A stretch of 64,000 bases of DNA, from assembly GCA_964370755.1 (NCBI GenBank), contig CAYJKL010000001.1, positions 1 to 64,000 on the forward strand, given 5' to 3'. The first letter of the stretch is position 1; every line of letters starts with the position of its first letter. Below the pieces are notes generated by a model, which ran no database searches, was not told the origin of the DNA, and saw only the letters and a program-made list of their open reading frames with translations. The position numbers were made by a program, and so were the translations under genes. Shown one piece after another: positions 17,500 to 25,604 of the stretch. The DNA is from CAKOSP01 sp964370755. GTDB taxonomy: Bacteria > Bacillota_I > Bacilli_A > RF39 > UBA660.

Positions 17500-19989
17500 T
17501 TACTTACCGCAGCAACTTTTATGTTTTTTGCCACTTCCGCATGGACACATTTCATTTCTTCCTACTTTTTTTGCAACTCTTTTAGGAGCATTTTTTACTG
17601 TATCCTTTCCAGAATTATCATTCCCACTTAATGTTTGTTTTCTTTCAATATTTTGTCTTATTTCTGCTTTTAATAGAAACATTGCTGTTTCAGAATTTAT
17701 TCTCTCGATAAATTTATCAAAAAGTTCAAATCCTTCCATTGTATATGCTTGTACTGGATTTACTTGTGCATAACTTCTTAGAGTTATACCTTCTTTTAGA
17801 TGCTCCATTGCACTCATATGATTAACCCAGTTAGTATCAATTATTCTAAGAGATATTGCTTTTTCAAATTCAGTTTTTACTGGAGCATTTATCATTTTTT
17901 CATCATAATCTTTAATTATTTTCTCTGATATATAATTTGGAAGTTCTCCTTCATTAATATCTTTAATGTCTTCAATATTTATTTTTTCTTTTTTCAAGTA
18001 ATTTGCATTTACAAATTCTAAAATATCTTCTTTATCTTTATCTGTTAGATATCCTTCTGGTTCAATATGATTTTGACAAAGAGTTTCGATTACTTCTTTA
18101 AATAATTCAATTATAGTTTCTGATATAGATTCATTATCTAATATTTCATTTCTTCTGTCATATATAATTTCTCTTTGCTCGTTTAAAACATTATCATAAT
18201 CTAGTAAACTTTTTCTGTAATCGTAATTATTACCTTCTACTTTTTTCTGTGCTGTTTCAATACTTCTTGTAAAAGTTTTACTTCTAATTGATTGATCTCC
18301 AGTAACTCCAATTGCTTCTAACATTCCTTTAATTCTGTCTGTTCCAAATTTTCTCATTAAGTCGTCTTCGAACGATACAAAAAACTGACTCATACCAGGG
18401 TCCCCTTGACGACCTGCTCTACCACGTAACTGGTTATCTATTCTTCGTGATTCATGTCTTTCAGTTCCGATAACACATAAACCACCTAGTTCTTTTATTC
18501 CTTCTCCTAGTTTAATGTCAGTACCACGACCTGCCATATTAGTTGCAAGCGTTATAGAACCTTTGTCTCCTGCTTTAGCAATTATATCTGCTTCTCTTTC
18601 ATGATTTTTAGCATTTAGTATTTCGTGTTTTAAATTTTCTCTTTTTAATACTTTACTTAATTCTTCATTGGCCTCTACAGAAATTGTTCCTATTAATATA
18701 GGTTGTCCTTTTTCATGTATTTCTCTAATGAATTTTACTATTGCTTGATTTTTACCTTTAATATTTGAGTATACAAGATCTGCATAATCTTCTCTTTGTA
18801 TTGGTTTGTTTGTAGGAATAGTTATAACATACATATTATATACATTTCTAAATTCTTCTTCTTCTGTTTTTGCAGTACCCGTCATACCTGATAATTTGTT
18901 ATACATTCTAAAAAGATTTTGAAATGTAATTGTAGCCATCGTTCTTGTTTCTGTATTTATTTTAACATTTTCTTTAGCTTCTATCGCTTGATGTAATCCT
19001 TCGCTGTACTGTCTTCCATGCATAAGTCTTCCAGTAAATTGGTCTACTATAATTACTTCATTTTCTTCTACAACATAGTCAACATCTTTTTTAAAACCAA
19101 AGTTTGCTTTTAATGCTTGATTTAATCTATGAACAAATCCTGTATTATCTAAATTATATAAATTTGTTAAATTTGTTAATTTTTCGACTTTTTTAACTCC
19201 ATCTTCAGTTAGAGATACATTTTTAGTTTTTTCATCTGTTACATAGTCAGTATCTATTTTTAATGATTTTGCTAGTTTATCAACTTCCATATATTGATTA
19301 CTTACATTTACTTTTCCTCCACTTATTATAAGAGGCGTTCTTGCTTCATCTATTAATATTGAATCTACTTCATCTATGATACAAAAATTTAATTTTCTTT
19401 GTGCTCTATCTTCTTTTCTTACTACCATATTATCTCTTAAGTAGTCGAATCCAATTTCATTATTAGTTGAATATGTAATATCGCAGTTATATACTTCTTT
19501 TTTTTCTTTAGGTGATAACGCTCTTAAGTTTACCCCTACTGTAATTCCTAGAAGATCATAAACTGGTTTCATCCATTCGGCATTTCTTTCAGATAGATAT
19601 TCATTAGTTGTTACTACATGTACACCTAAACCTGTTAGTGCATTAGCATATGCTGGTAGCGTTGTTGTTAGAGTTTTACCTTCACCCGTTTTCATTTCTG
19701 CTATGTTTCCATAATGTATAGCAAGCCCACCTAGAATTTGAACTCTGTAGTGTTTTTCACCAATTGTTCTTGATGCAGCTTCACGGCAAAGCGCAAATGC
19801 TCTTACTAAAATGTCATCAAGCTCAGCACCTTCTTCTAATTCTTTTTTTAAGTCAGCTGTTATTAGCGCAAAATCTTTATCCTTTAACTTTTGCATCTCT
19901 TCATCTAACGCTTCTATTTCATCAGCTAGTTTTTCAAACCTTTTTAATTCTTTATATTCTGTGTCAAATATTTTTTTAAGTAATTTCAT
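17500..19989 (-). CDS. secA: preprotein translocase ATPase SecA
   Basis: Motor that pushes unfolded preproteins through SecYEG. The 829-aa protein has the nucleotide sites MKTGEGKTLT (Walker A) and IIDEVDSILIDEARTPLIISG, the helicase-2 domain NMAGRGTDIKLGEG and LRGRAGRQGDPG, and the C-terminal zinc SEC-C motif MCPCGSGKKHKSCC. All are intact and the length is normal. An AAGGAGA site precedes the ATG. It follows hpf and an SDR gene on the same strand. Confidence 0.98.
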   Translation of the reverse strand: MKLLKKIFDTEYKELKRFEKLADEIEALDEEMQKLKDKDFALITADLKKELEEGAELDDILVRAFALCREAASRTIGEKHYRVQILGGLAIHYGNIAEMKTGEGKTLTTTLPAYANALTGLGVHVVTTNEYLSERNAEWMKPVYDLLGITVGVNLRALSPKEKKEVYNCDITYSTNNEIGFDYLRDNMVVRKEDRAQRKLNFCIIDEVDSILIDEARTPLIISGGKVNVSNQYMEVDKLAKSLKIDTDYVTDEKTKNVSLTEDGVKKVEKLTNLTNLYNLDNTGFVHRLNQALKANFGFKKDVDYVVEENEVIIVDQFTGRLMHGRQYSEGLHQAIEAKENVKINTETRTMATITFQNLFRMYNKLSGMTGTAKTEEEEFRNVYNMYVITIPTNKPIQREDYADLVYSNIKGKNQAIVKFIREIHEKGQPILIGTISVEANEELSKVLKRENLKHEILNAKNHEREADIIAKAGDKGSITLATNMAGRGTDIKLGEGIKELGGLCVIGTERHESRRIDNQLRGRAGRQGDPGMSQFFVSFEDDLMRKFGTDRIKGMLEAIGVTGDQSIRSKTFTRSIETAQKKVEGNNYDYRKSLLDYDNVLNEQREIIYDRRNEILDNESISETIIELFKEVIETLCQNHIEPEGYLTDKDKEDILEFVNANYLKKEKINIEDIKDINEGELPNYISEKIIKDYDEKMINAPVKTEFEKAISLRIIDTNWVNHMSAMEHLKEGITLRSYAQVNPVQAYTMEGFELFDKFIERINSETAMFLLKAEIRQNIERKQTLSGNDNSGKDTVKNAPKRVAKKVGRNEMCPCGSGKKHKSCCGK

Positions 19990-20013
19990 CTTATCTCCTT
20001 GTGAAACTATTAT

Positions 20014-20047
20014 ATCAAAAAAAGTTACTGATTACCAATAACTTTTT
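20014..20047 (-). terminator. hairpin between the SDR gene and secA
   Basis: AAAAGTTA / TAACTTTT arms flank a loop and a T run follows on the minus strand, 25-60 bp upstream of the secA start. It is also usable on the plus strand. It likely ends the SDR transcript or attenuates read-through into secA. Confidence 0.5.
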
Positions 20048-20172
20048 ATTTTATTTTAATATTAATTGATATTTTGATTTATATAATTTTATATTGTTGA
20101 TGCTGAAACTTGAGTTTCATCACTTGATTTTATATATAAAAAATCGCTAATAATAGGTATTTTTTTTATTTT

Positions 20173-20934
20173 TTATATAGTTACAGTACTAGTTTCTGGA
20201 GTTGTTGCTCCTCCGTCTATTATAAATTCTTGTCCTGTTATGTAACTAGACTCTTCGCTTGCTAAAAATGCTGCTAGTTCTCCAAGTTCTTCTATTGTTC
20301 CTAATCTTCTCATAGGAATACCTGCCGCTATACCTTTTATTACTGATTCTGGATTTTCTTTATTAGTATCTTTTGCTATACCTTCTACCATTGGAGTCAA
20401 TATATAACCAGGTAATATTGCATTACATCTGATTCTATCAACAAATTCCATTGCTATTCCTTTTGTAAAACCAATAAGTGCTGCTTTTGTTGTTGCATAA
20501 GCAACTTCTCCTGGATCTGCTACTTTCGGCCCTGTTACACTTGATAAATTTACAATACTTCCTTTTTTCATATATGGTATTACCGACCTTGTAACATTCC
20601 AAGTGCCCTTTATATTAATGTCAAAATGATAATCTCTTATTTCTTCAGTTGTTTCTAAAAATGATACTATCTTTGCAACTCCTGCATTATTTACTAGTAT
20701 ATCTATATTTTCACATTCTTTTGATATCTCAAAAATTGTATCTACTACTTTTTCATTATCTCTAATATCAATTTTATATCCTTTTACACCTAGTTTAACG
20801 GCTGTATTTATTGTTTCGTTATCATAATCTATGATATATACTTTAGCCCCATACTTTTTAAATATTTTAGCAATACCTAAACCATTACCTTTAGCTCCTC
20901 CTGTAATTATTGCAACCTTATTTTCTAATTTCAT
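20173..20934 (-). CDS. short-chain dehydrogenase/reductase (UcpA-like)
   Basis: NAD(P)-dependent oxidoreductase of the classical SDR family, 253 aa. The Rossmann motif TGGAKGNGLGIA, NNAG, the catalytic Ser in NLSSVTG, and YATTK (Tyr and Lys) are all present. The C-terminus GGATTPETSTVTI closely resembles the end of E. coli UcpA (GGSTLPETVSVGI), as does ELGELAAFLASEESSYITG, so this is probably a UcpA-type enzyme. Its substrate is unknown. The gene lies between hpf and secA, two genes normally adjacent, which suggests an insertion into a conserved neighbourhood. Confidence 0.85.
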   Translation of the reverse strand: MKLENKVAIITGGAKGNGLGIAKIFKKYGAKVYIIDYDNETINTAVKLGVKGYKIDIRDNEKVVDTIFEISKECENIDILVNNAGVAKIVSFLETTEEIRDYHFDINIKGTWNVTRSVIPYMKKGSIVNLSSVTGPKVADPGEVAYATTKAALIGFTKGIAMEFVDRIRCNAILPGYILTPMVEGIAKDTNKENPESVIKGIAAGIPMRRLGTIEELGELAAFLASEESSYITGQEFIIDGGATTPETSTVTI

Positions 20935-20972
20935 ATCATACCATCCTTTATTTTATTATAATATTTTTAAAA

Positions 20973-20999
20973 TAAAAAGAGAAGACGTTAATCTTCTAC
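20973..20999 (-). terminator. terminator of hpf
   Basis: On the minus strand AGAAGA / TCTTCT arms with a TTAACG loop are followed by CTTTTT. It overlaps the hpf stop codon. Confidence 0.65.
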
Positions 21000-21520
21000 T
21001 TTACATTTATTATACCGAATTTTTCATCTTTTCTTTTATAGATAACTGATACACATTCTTCATCTAAATTTTTAAAGACAAAGAAGTCATGGTTAACCAA
21101 TTGCATTTGAAGAATTGCTTCCTCTTCATCCATTGGTTTTATATCTAAATTTTTTCTTTTTACTATATCTACTTTTTCTTCTTCTGCTTCAAAATCCATT
21201 ACCATATCGAATTCTGGAACATTTTTGAATTTCTTTTGAATTTTTTTCTTATTCTTAGTAATTTGTCTTTCAAGAATGTCAATTACTAAATCAATAGATG
21301 CATAAAGATCAGCATGGCTAACCTCTGCTCTTAATAAGAAATACTTTGTTGGGATTGTAACTTCTACAGTTTGTAAATTATTTTTTACTCGCACATTAAT
21401 TACGGCTTTAATCTCATCAGTGTTATCAAAGTATCGATCTAATCTTTTTACCTTTTCTTCTAGGTACTCCTTGATAGCTTTTGTAACAACTAATTTGTCA
21501 CCGTGTACTTGCAATTTCAT
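20996..21520 (-). CDS. hpf: long-form ribosome hibernation promoting factor
   Basis: Dimerises and silences 70S ribosomes into 100S particles under stress or starvation. The 174-aa protein has the N-terminal HPF/RaiA domain (about 1-100; KLQVHGDKLVVTKAIKEYLEEKVKRL) and the C-terminal dimerisation domain of the long form (about 118-174; KRKNLDIKPMDEEEAILQM, NHDFFVFKN, VIYKRKDEKFGII). A GGTGATATT spacing precedes the ATG. Its neighbours hpf, secA and prfB occur together in Bacillus as well. Confidence 0.95.
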   Translation of the reverse strand: MKLQVHGDKLVVTKAIKEYLEEKVKRLDRYFDNTDEIKAVINVRVKNNLQTVEVTIPTKYFLLRAEVSHADLYASIDLVIDILERQITKNKKKIQKKFKNVPEFDMVMDFEAEEEKVDIVKRKNLDIKPMDEEEAILQMQLVNHDFFVFKNLDEECVSVIYKRKDEKFGIINVK

Positions 21521-21644
21521 AATATCACCTTCCTACTATCAGTATAGCACTTTTTTATAAAAATTTCTATAATTTTTTGTAGTTTTACACTTTACTATAA
21601 ATAATTAAGTTTAAATATATATAATAAAATATAATACCGGGGTT

Positions 21645-21666
21645 AAAAAAACTGCCAATGGCAGTG
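21645..21666 (-). terminator. terminator of the cold-shock gene
   Basis: On the minus strand ACTGCC / GGCAGT arms with a 3-base loop are followed by seven T residues, 6 bp after the cold-shock gene. Confidence 0.75.
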
Positions 21667-21671
21667 TACTA

Positions 21672-21884
21672 CTAAACTTCGACAGTTTGTTGTTCTTCTA
21701 CTTCAATAGCTTGTAATCCCTTGGAAGTTTCGATTAATTTAAAATTTACGAAAGTTCCTTCTTCTAAAGTCTTATAGCCTTCTTTGATGATTGCGGAATA
21801 ATGCACAAAGATATCTTCTAGGTCTTGGTATTCTATGAACCCATAACCTTTTTCATTGTTGAACCATTTAACTCTACCCTTCAA
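21672..21884 (-). CDS. cold-shock protein (CspA family)
   Basis: A single cold-shock-domain RNA chaperone of 70 aa. It shows GRVKWFNNEKGYGFIEY (RNP1) and DIFVHYSAI (RNP2). The best start is the TTG at 21884, 6 bp after AGAGGTG, giving an M-KGRVKWFN opening as in other Csp proteins; a GTG three codons upstream lies inside the ribosome site. The 291-bp gap upstream is shared with the divergent agrB gene and may hold a long 5' leader, as is common for csp genes. Confidence 0.92.
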   Translation of the reverse strand: MKGRVKWFNNEKGYGFIEYQDLEDIFVHYSAIIKEGYKTLEEGTFVNFKLIETSKGLQAIEVEEQQTVEV

Positions 21885-22175
21885 ACTCAACACCTCTTTT
21901 CTTCTAGATTTTAAAACATAACACAGGAAAATGTCTCTGAAAAATTAAGTAAGTATATATATCGTTGACATCTTCAACCACGACCTTATTATAACTTATA
22001 TAATATGTCATATCTTGATATTTGTTTCAAACATAATTTTCTTGTACTAAGTTTTTATATAATTTACAAAATGAAAACTATACTTATAAAATTGTCATTT
22101 TTTGGTAATTTAAGTCGACTTCGTAATTTATTTTATTTTTAAATGATAAAATTATTAACGTAATAAGGAAGAATT
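21885..22175. promoter_or_regulatory. divergent control region between the cold-shock gene and agrB
   Basis: On the plus strand TTGACA (21965-21970) and TATTAT (21987-21992), 16 bp apart, form a candidate promoter that would give agrB a leader of about 175 bp. Nearer agrB, GTAATTTA occurs twice in direct orientation (22105-22112 and 22123-22130, 18 bp apart), placed where an AgrA-type activator could bind upstream of a weak promoter. Direct repeats are typical for LytTR regulators, but the spacing here is not the usual one, so this is a candidate only. No gene was seen in the interval. Confidence 0.4.
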
Positions 22176-22781
22176 ATGAATAAAAAATTTGCAGACTTTG
22201 TAATTAGTAACATTAAAAAAAAGCAAGTTTTATCTGAACGCGATGAACGTATTTGTAGATATACACTTGAAGGACTATTTAGTTTTTTTACTAAAATAAT
22301 TGTCATAATTGTCATATCTATTTTTCTTGGAACCATTTTTGAAACATTATTATTGTTTTTACTTTATGGCTTTCTTCGCTCAGTTGGTTTTGGAATTCAT
22401 GCTTCTAAAGATATATATTGTTGGATTTCTAGTATTATCATTTATGTAATAACACCTTTTGCAGTTAAATTTTTAGTAATCCCTACTGAAACATATTATA
22501 TTTGCTTTATTATATTTTCAATATTGTTAGTAATCTATTCACCAGCAGATACTCCAAAAAGACCTTTAATTAGATCTGAGAAGCGAGCTCGCAATAAAAT
22601 GTTAGTATCATTTATTTTACTAATATTTGTATTGTTAACAATATTGCTTGATAGTATATTACTGGAAAACGCTATTTTGATTTCTATGACACTTCAAATG
22701 GTATGCGTTATTCCACTTACATATAAAATATTTAATACTAGGTACAATAATTATTTGTACTACAAACCCACTATGGTTTAA
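22176..22781 (+). CDS. agrB: AgrB-like accessory gene regulator protease
   Basis: Membrane cysteine endopeptidase that cleaves AgrD and helps close the autoinducer ring. The 201-aa protein has several transmembrane helices and the AgrB motif RSVGFGIHASKDIYC, with catalytic His75 and Cys82 at the standard 7-residue spacing. The family loop YSPADTPKRPLI is also present, followed by basic residues. AAGGAAG precedes the ATG. agrD follows 33 bp downstream, so they form an operon. It diverges from the cold-shock gene and converges on agrC. Confidence 0.93.
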   Translation: MNKKFADFVISNIKKKQVLSERDERICRYTLEGLFSFFTKIIVIIVISIFLGTIFETLLLFLLYGFLRSVGFGIHASKDIYCWISSIIIYVITPFAVKFLVIPTETYYICFIIFSILLVIYSPADTPKRPLIRSEKRARNKMLVSFILLIFVLLTILLDSILLENAILISMTLQMVCVIPLTYKIFNTRYNNYLYYKPTMV

Positions 22782-22814
22782 ATGATTATATATTTAAGCA
22801 GGAAGGAGGACATA

Positions 22815-22919
22815 ATGTTAGTAGATATTTTAAAAAATATTTCAGAAAGTCAAGGTAAAGAAGCATATACAATCTTATGGATTTTTGATGAACCAGCGTG
22901 TCCTGAAGAATTATTATAA
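22815..22919 (+). CDS. agrD: AgrD-like autoinducer prepeptide, atypical core
   Basis: A 34-codon gene with a strong GGAAGGAGG site, directly after agrB. The N-terminal half (MLVDILKNISESQGKE) is amphipathic, as in AgrD. The C-terminal tail DEPACPEELL matches the acidic recognition tail that AgrB cuts off (DEP..PEEL pattern). The putative signal is therefore the segment ending YTILWIF before Asp25. There is no Cys or Ser at the usual position five residues before the cut (it is Ile20). Thr19, or Ser12 with a larger ring, are the only hydroxyl candidates nearby, and the only Cys (29) lies in the tail. The call is firm from context; the mature structure is open. Confidence 0.85.
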   Translation: MLVDILKNISESQGKEAYTILWIFDEPACPEELL

Positions 22920-22920
22920 T

Positions 22921-22951
22921 TTAAAACCACTTATTATAGTGGTTTTTTGTT
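22921..22951. terminator. bidirectional terminator between agrD and agrC
   Basis: AAAACCACT / AGTGGTTTT arms surround a short loop, with T residues on the right and A residues on the left. It lies right after the agrD stop and overlaps the agrC stop on the other strand, so it can end both convergent transcripts. Confidence 0.75.
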
Positions 22952-24199
22952 TATAGTAAATCTTATTTTAAACTCATCATTTATAATACTGATATCGTGA
23001 TTTATTTCTTTTATTTTTTTTAAACTAAATAAACCAATACCTGATGCTTTTTTCTTTACTGAATAATCTTTTTCTCCGAGCATATCAATATCTAAATTAT
23101 GATTAAAATTATTTCTTATAGAAATTATTATATGATTTTCATTTTCTTTAAAAATTATATTGATATAAGGGTCTTTAGTATTTATATTTGCCTCAATCAC
23201 ATTGTCTAAACATATACCTATACATTCTATTAATTTGCTAAATTTAATGATTCCTAGTTCTTTGATAAGATCTGAATCAAGTGCATTTACAACTATTATT
23301 CTAATTTGCTCATGCTTATATAGTTTATCATAAAAAATAGTTAACATGTTTTCAGGAATATTACCAAAATGAACTGAGTTTTGGTACTGAATGAATTCAT
23401 CACATATTATATTATCTATTAACTTTGTTACATTTTTATCACTTATTGATTTTATAGCTAATAACTTATTTCTGATATTATGCCTATAGATCTGATCTTC
23501 CTCTATTTTTTTTAGATATTTCTTATTCAGATTAGTGAGTTGAACTTTTTTGTCTTTGTGTTTTTCGAACAGCACATATTGAAATTGGATTATCAAAATA
23601 AAAGTACCATAAAGTATCGATAACATTGTAAAATATATTATGTTATCACTTAAACTAATTGTTTCATATATTATTCCTGATATTAATATTAGCACTATTA
23701 TCTCGAATATTATAAATATTTTATTTACTAAAATTTCACTAATCATTTTTGATAGCCTTTTCATTTTTTCTCTTGTTGATTTAATATTTACTAAAATTAT
23801 CATGAATAATAATGTTCCATAATTAAATACGATTGCTAACAAAGAGGAATGACTGTTTAAGTAATTGTTATAATTAATTTCAAGTACAGTTAGTATTATT
23901 CCTATAATTAAATCTATAACCAGCAATAAACTTACTAATAAAAGTGCATTAGCTATACTATTTTGTAATTTAAATTTTAAAATGAAATAGTTTATAGATA
24001 TGTATACCATTATGAGTATCGTAGCCCTTATTACTTCGTTAACTGCTGTATATGAATAAAATACAGCAAAACTTAGTAGTACTATATAGATTAAATTTTT
24101 AATACTAAATTTTATTTTAATATCTTTTAATTTAGACAGAAAATAACATACAGTTAAAACCATAATGACTGATCTATTAAATAGTAAAATAGAGTCCAT
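22934..24199 (-). CDS. agrC: AgrC-like sensor histidine kinase (GHKL)
   Basis: Receptor kinase for the autoinducing peptide. The 421-aa protein has an N-terminal half of about six transmembrane helices (to about residue 205), a short coiled linker, then the kinase. The phospho-acceptor His240 lies in YRHNIRNKLLAIKS, the ATP-binding N-box in CLDNVIEAN and the G-box in GIGLFSLKKI. This AgrC-type kinase has the reduced H-box seen in the HPK10 family. It lies directly after agrA on the minus strand with 1 bp between them, so agrA is first in this operon. Confidence 0.9.
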   Translation of the reverse strand: MDSILLFNRSVIMVLTVCYFLSKLKDIKIKFSIKNLIYIVLLSFAVFYSYTAVNEVIRATILIMVYISINYFILKFKLQNSIANALLLVSLLLVIDLIIGIILTVLEINYNNYLNSHSSLLAIVFNYGTLLFMIILVNIKSTREKMKRLSKMISEILVNKIFIIFEIIVLILISGIIYETISLSDNIIYFTMLSILYGTFILIIQFQYVLFEKHKDKKVQLTNLNKKYLKKIEEDQIYRHNIRNKLLAIKSISDKNVTKLIDNIICDEFIQYQNSVHFGNIPENMLTIFYDKLYKHEQIRIIVVNALDSDLIKELGIIKFSKLIECIGICLDNVIEANINTKDPYINIIFKENENHIIISIRNNFNHNLDIDMLGEKDYSVKKKASGIGLFSLKKIKEINHDISIINDEFKIRFTINKKPL

Positions 24200-24200
24200 T

Positions 24201-24908
24201 TTAGTCCTCTATGTTACTTTTATATTTTTTTGATAAAAGGTTGACTGATTCTTTATTATCTAACACAAATGTATTGCTACCCCATTGGTATTCGATTACT
24301 CTATCTTTGTTTACTATACACGCTCTATGTGCAAATGCAAATCTTTTATCTAACATTGTTAAAATTTCTTGTAAGCTTAAACTAACTGAATAATTGTTTT
24401 TATCAGTTACAATACAAAGCTTTCTATCAGATGTATCTCTATAGATATATAAAATTGTATTCAAAAATAAAGAGAGATGTGCACTTCTAGATGAATACTT
24501 AAACATTTGATTGTCAAAATCTCTTTTTAAAATTTTATCAATATCTTTTTCTAGTCTAGTTTCAAATTCGTGAAATTTTTCGATGAAGTCAAAAATGTTA
24601 TATGTGCTTCTGTACACTGTTTCAAACATTTTATCATGGTTGGTTACGAAAATTATTTCACTATTCCAGTCAATCTCTCTTATTTGTTCGGCTATCTCTA
24701 TGCCTGATGTTTTTGTTTTTAAGCTTATATCTAATATGTAAACCTTTTTATATTCTCTATCTTTAATTTCTTCTTCAAGCTTTTCATCATAACAATCAAA
24801 GTTTTTAATCTCGATTTCTTCTTCGATTTTAAAACTTAGTTTACTTATTACCTTGTTAATTATTTCTTTGTCTTTTTTGTCATCTTCTACTACTATAAAT
24901 CTAATCAT
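24201..24908 (-). CDS. agrA: AgrA-like LytTR response regulator
   Basis: A 235-aa two-domain regulator. The receiver domain starts FIVVEDD, with the phosphorylated Asp60 in ILDISLKT and the Lys region near FIEKFHEF. The C-terminal LytTR DNA-binding domain covers about 135-235 (SLSLQEILTMLDKRFAFAHRACIVNKDRV). The start is the ATG at 24908, 6 bp after AAGGTGG; an upstream in-frame start would include the promoter. It should activate agrBD by analogy with staphylococcal agr. Confidence 0.92.
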   Translation of the reverse strand: MIRFIVVEDDKKDKEIINKVISKLSFKIEEEIEIKNFDCYDEKLEEEIKDREYKKVYILDISLKTKTSGIEIAEQIREIDWNSEIIFVTNHDKMFETVYRSTYNIFDFIEKFHEFETRLEKDIDKILKRDFDNQMFKYSSRSAHLSLFLNTILYIYRDTSDRKLCIVTDKNNYSVSLSLQEILTMLDKRFAFAHRACIVNKDRVIEYQWGSNTFVLDNKESVNLLSKKYKSNIED

Positions 24909-24945
24909 AATTCTGCCACCTTCTTGGAGTAAAATACCCAAGTAA

Positions 24946-24951
24946 ATTATA
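24946..24951 (-). promoter_or_regulatory. extended -10 box for agrA-agrC
   Basis: On the minus strand TGCTATAAT is an extended -10 element about 38 bp upstream of the agrA ATG. No good -35 was seen (TTCCAT at 17 bp), as expected for an extended -10 promoter. Confidence 0.5.
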
Positions 24952-24978
24952 GCATAAATTGGCAAAAAATGGAAGTTT

Positions 24979-25569
24979 TTATTTTCCGTTTTTTTCTTTT
25001 ATTTGCTGGGAAAAATAACTATATTTGATATCAAATATATATTCGTTTTCTTTAGTAAAATTTTGGTCTATATTTTTATTAATTCCAAATATATATGTTG
25101 CTTTATTTTTAGTTATTTTTCTTATATAGTTAATTAGTTCTTCTTCACTAAATAAATTGTGATCTATTAATTTTACTTCATCTTTATTAAATTCATTTTT
25201 ATAGTAAATAATTGTGTATGTATTTAAATTATTTATATACACTTTGTTTTTTTCTATGTTGATAAGTTTTTTATCTAATATAAACTCTATATCTTTATAA
25301 GATTGTTTATTTAGTATATCAGTTATTAACATTTTATCAACATTTGTAAAATATATGTTTGTAATTACAATAATTTTTTCTAGAAATATGCTAGATTTTA
25401 TTTTATTTTCTTTTAGAAATATTTCAAATAGTTTTGTAAACTTAATCGGATTTTTTATTATTCCAAACATAGTTATGTCTTTAGGTAGTTTTTTTATATA
25501 TATTTTATCATGTTTATAACTATAATAATTTATTACATTGTCTTCTAAATATAAAATGTTTTTTTTCAT
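24979..25569 (-). CDS. unrecognised protein, possibly actin/ASKHA-like
   Basis: I cannot assign this 196-aa protein. It has no signal peptide or membrane helix and is very Lys/Ile/Asn-rich. Its rhythm is suggestive of a small ASKHA (MreB/FtsA-like) fold: a strand-turn-strand start, a GIIKNPIKFTKLFEIFLKEN segment, IIVITNIYFTNVDKMLITDIL, and a YKDIEFILDKKL stretch. This is a weak impression only, since no nucleotide-binding Gly/Asp motifs stand out. A CCTCC-complementary GGAGG site precedes the ATG. It follows spoIIQ on the same strand, in the place where Bacillus has spoIIID and mbl; a terminator separates them. Confidence 0.55.
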   Translation of the reverse strand: MKKNILYLEDNVINYYSYKHDKIYIKKLPKDITMFGIIKNPIKFTKLFEIFLKENKIKSSIFLEKIIVITNIYFTNVDKMLITDILNKQSYKDIEFILDKKLINIEKNKVYINNLNTYTIIYYKNEFNKDEVKLIDHNLFSEEELINYIRKITKNKATYIFGINKNIDQNFTKENEYIFDIKYSYFSQQIKEKNGK

Positions 25570-25575
25570 TTTTCC

Positions 25576-25604
25576 TCCTATTTAAAAAGCCCTAGTGGGC
25601 TATT
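25576..25604 (-). terminator. terminator of spoIID-spoIIQ
   Basis: On the minus strand AGCCC / GGGCT arms with a 4-base loop are followed by TTTTT, immediately after the spoIIQ stop. Confidence 0.75.

Noticed and set aside
21885..21893. GTG start for the cold-shock protein
   Set aside because: The GTG lies in the AGAGGTG ribosome site; TTG at 21884 has proper spacing and gives the normal family N-terminus.
22139..22336. Reading frame on the minus strand over the agrB start
   Set aside because: Lies antisense to agrB with no ribosome site; agrB is clear on the other strand.
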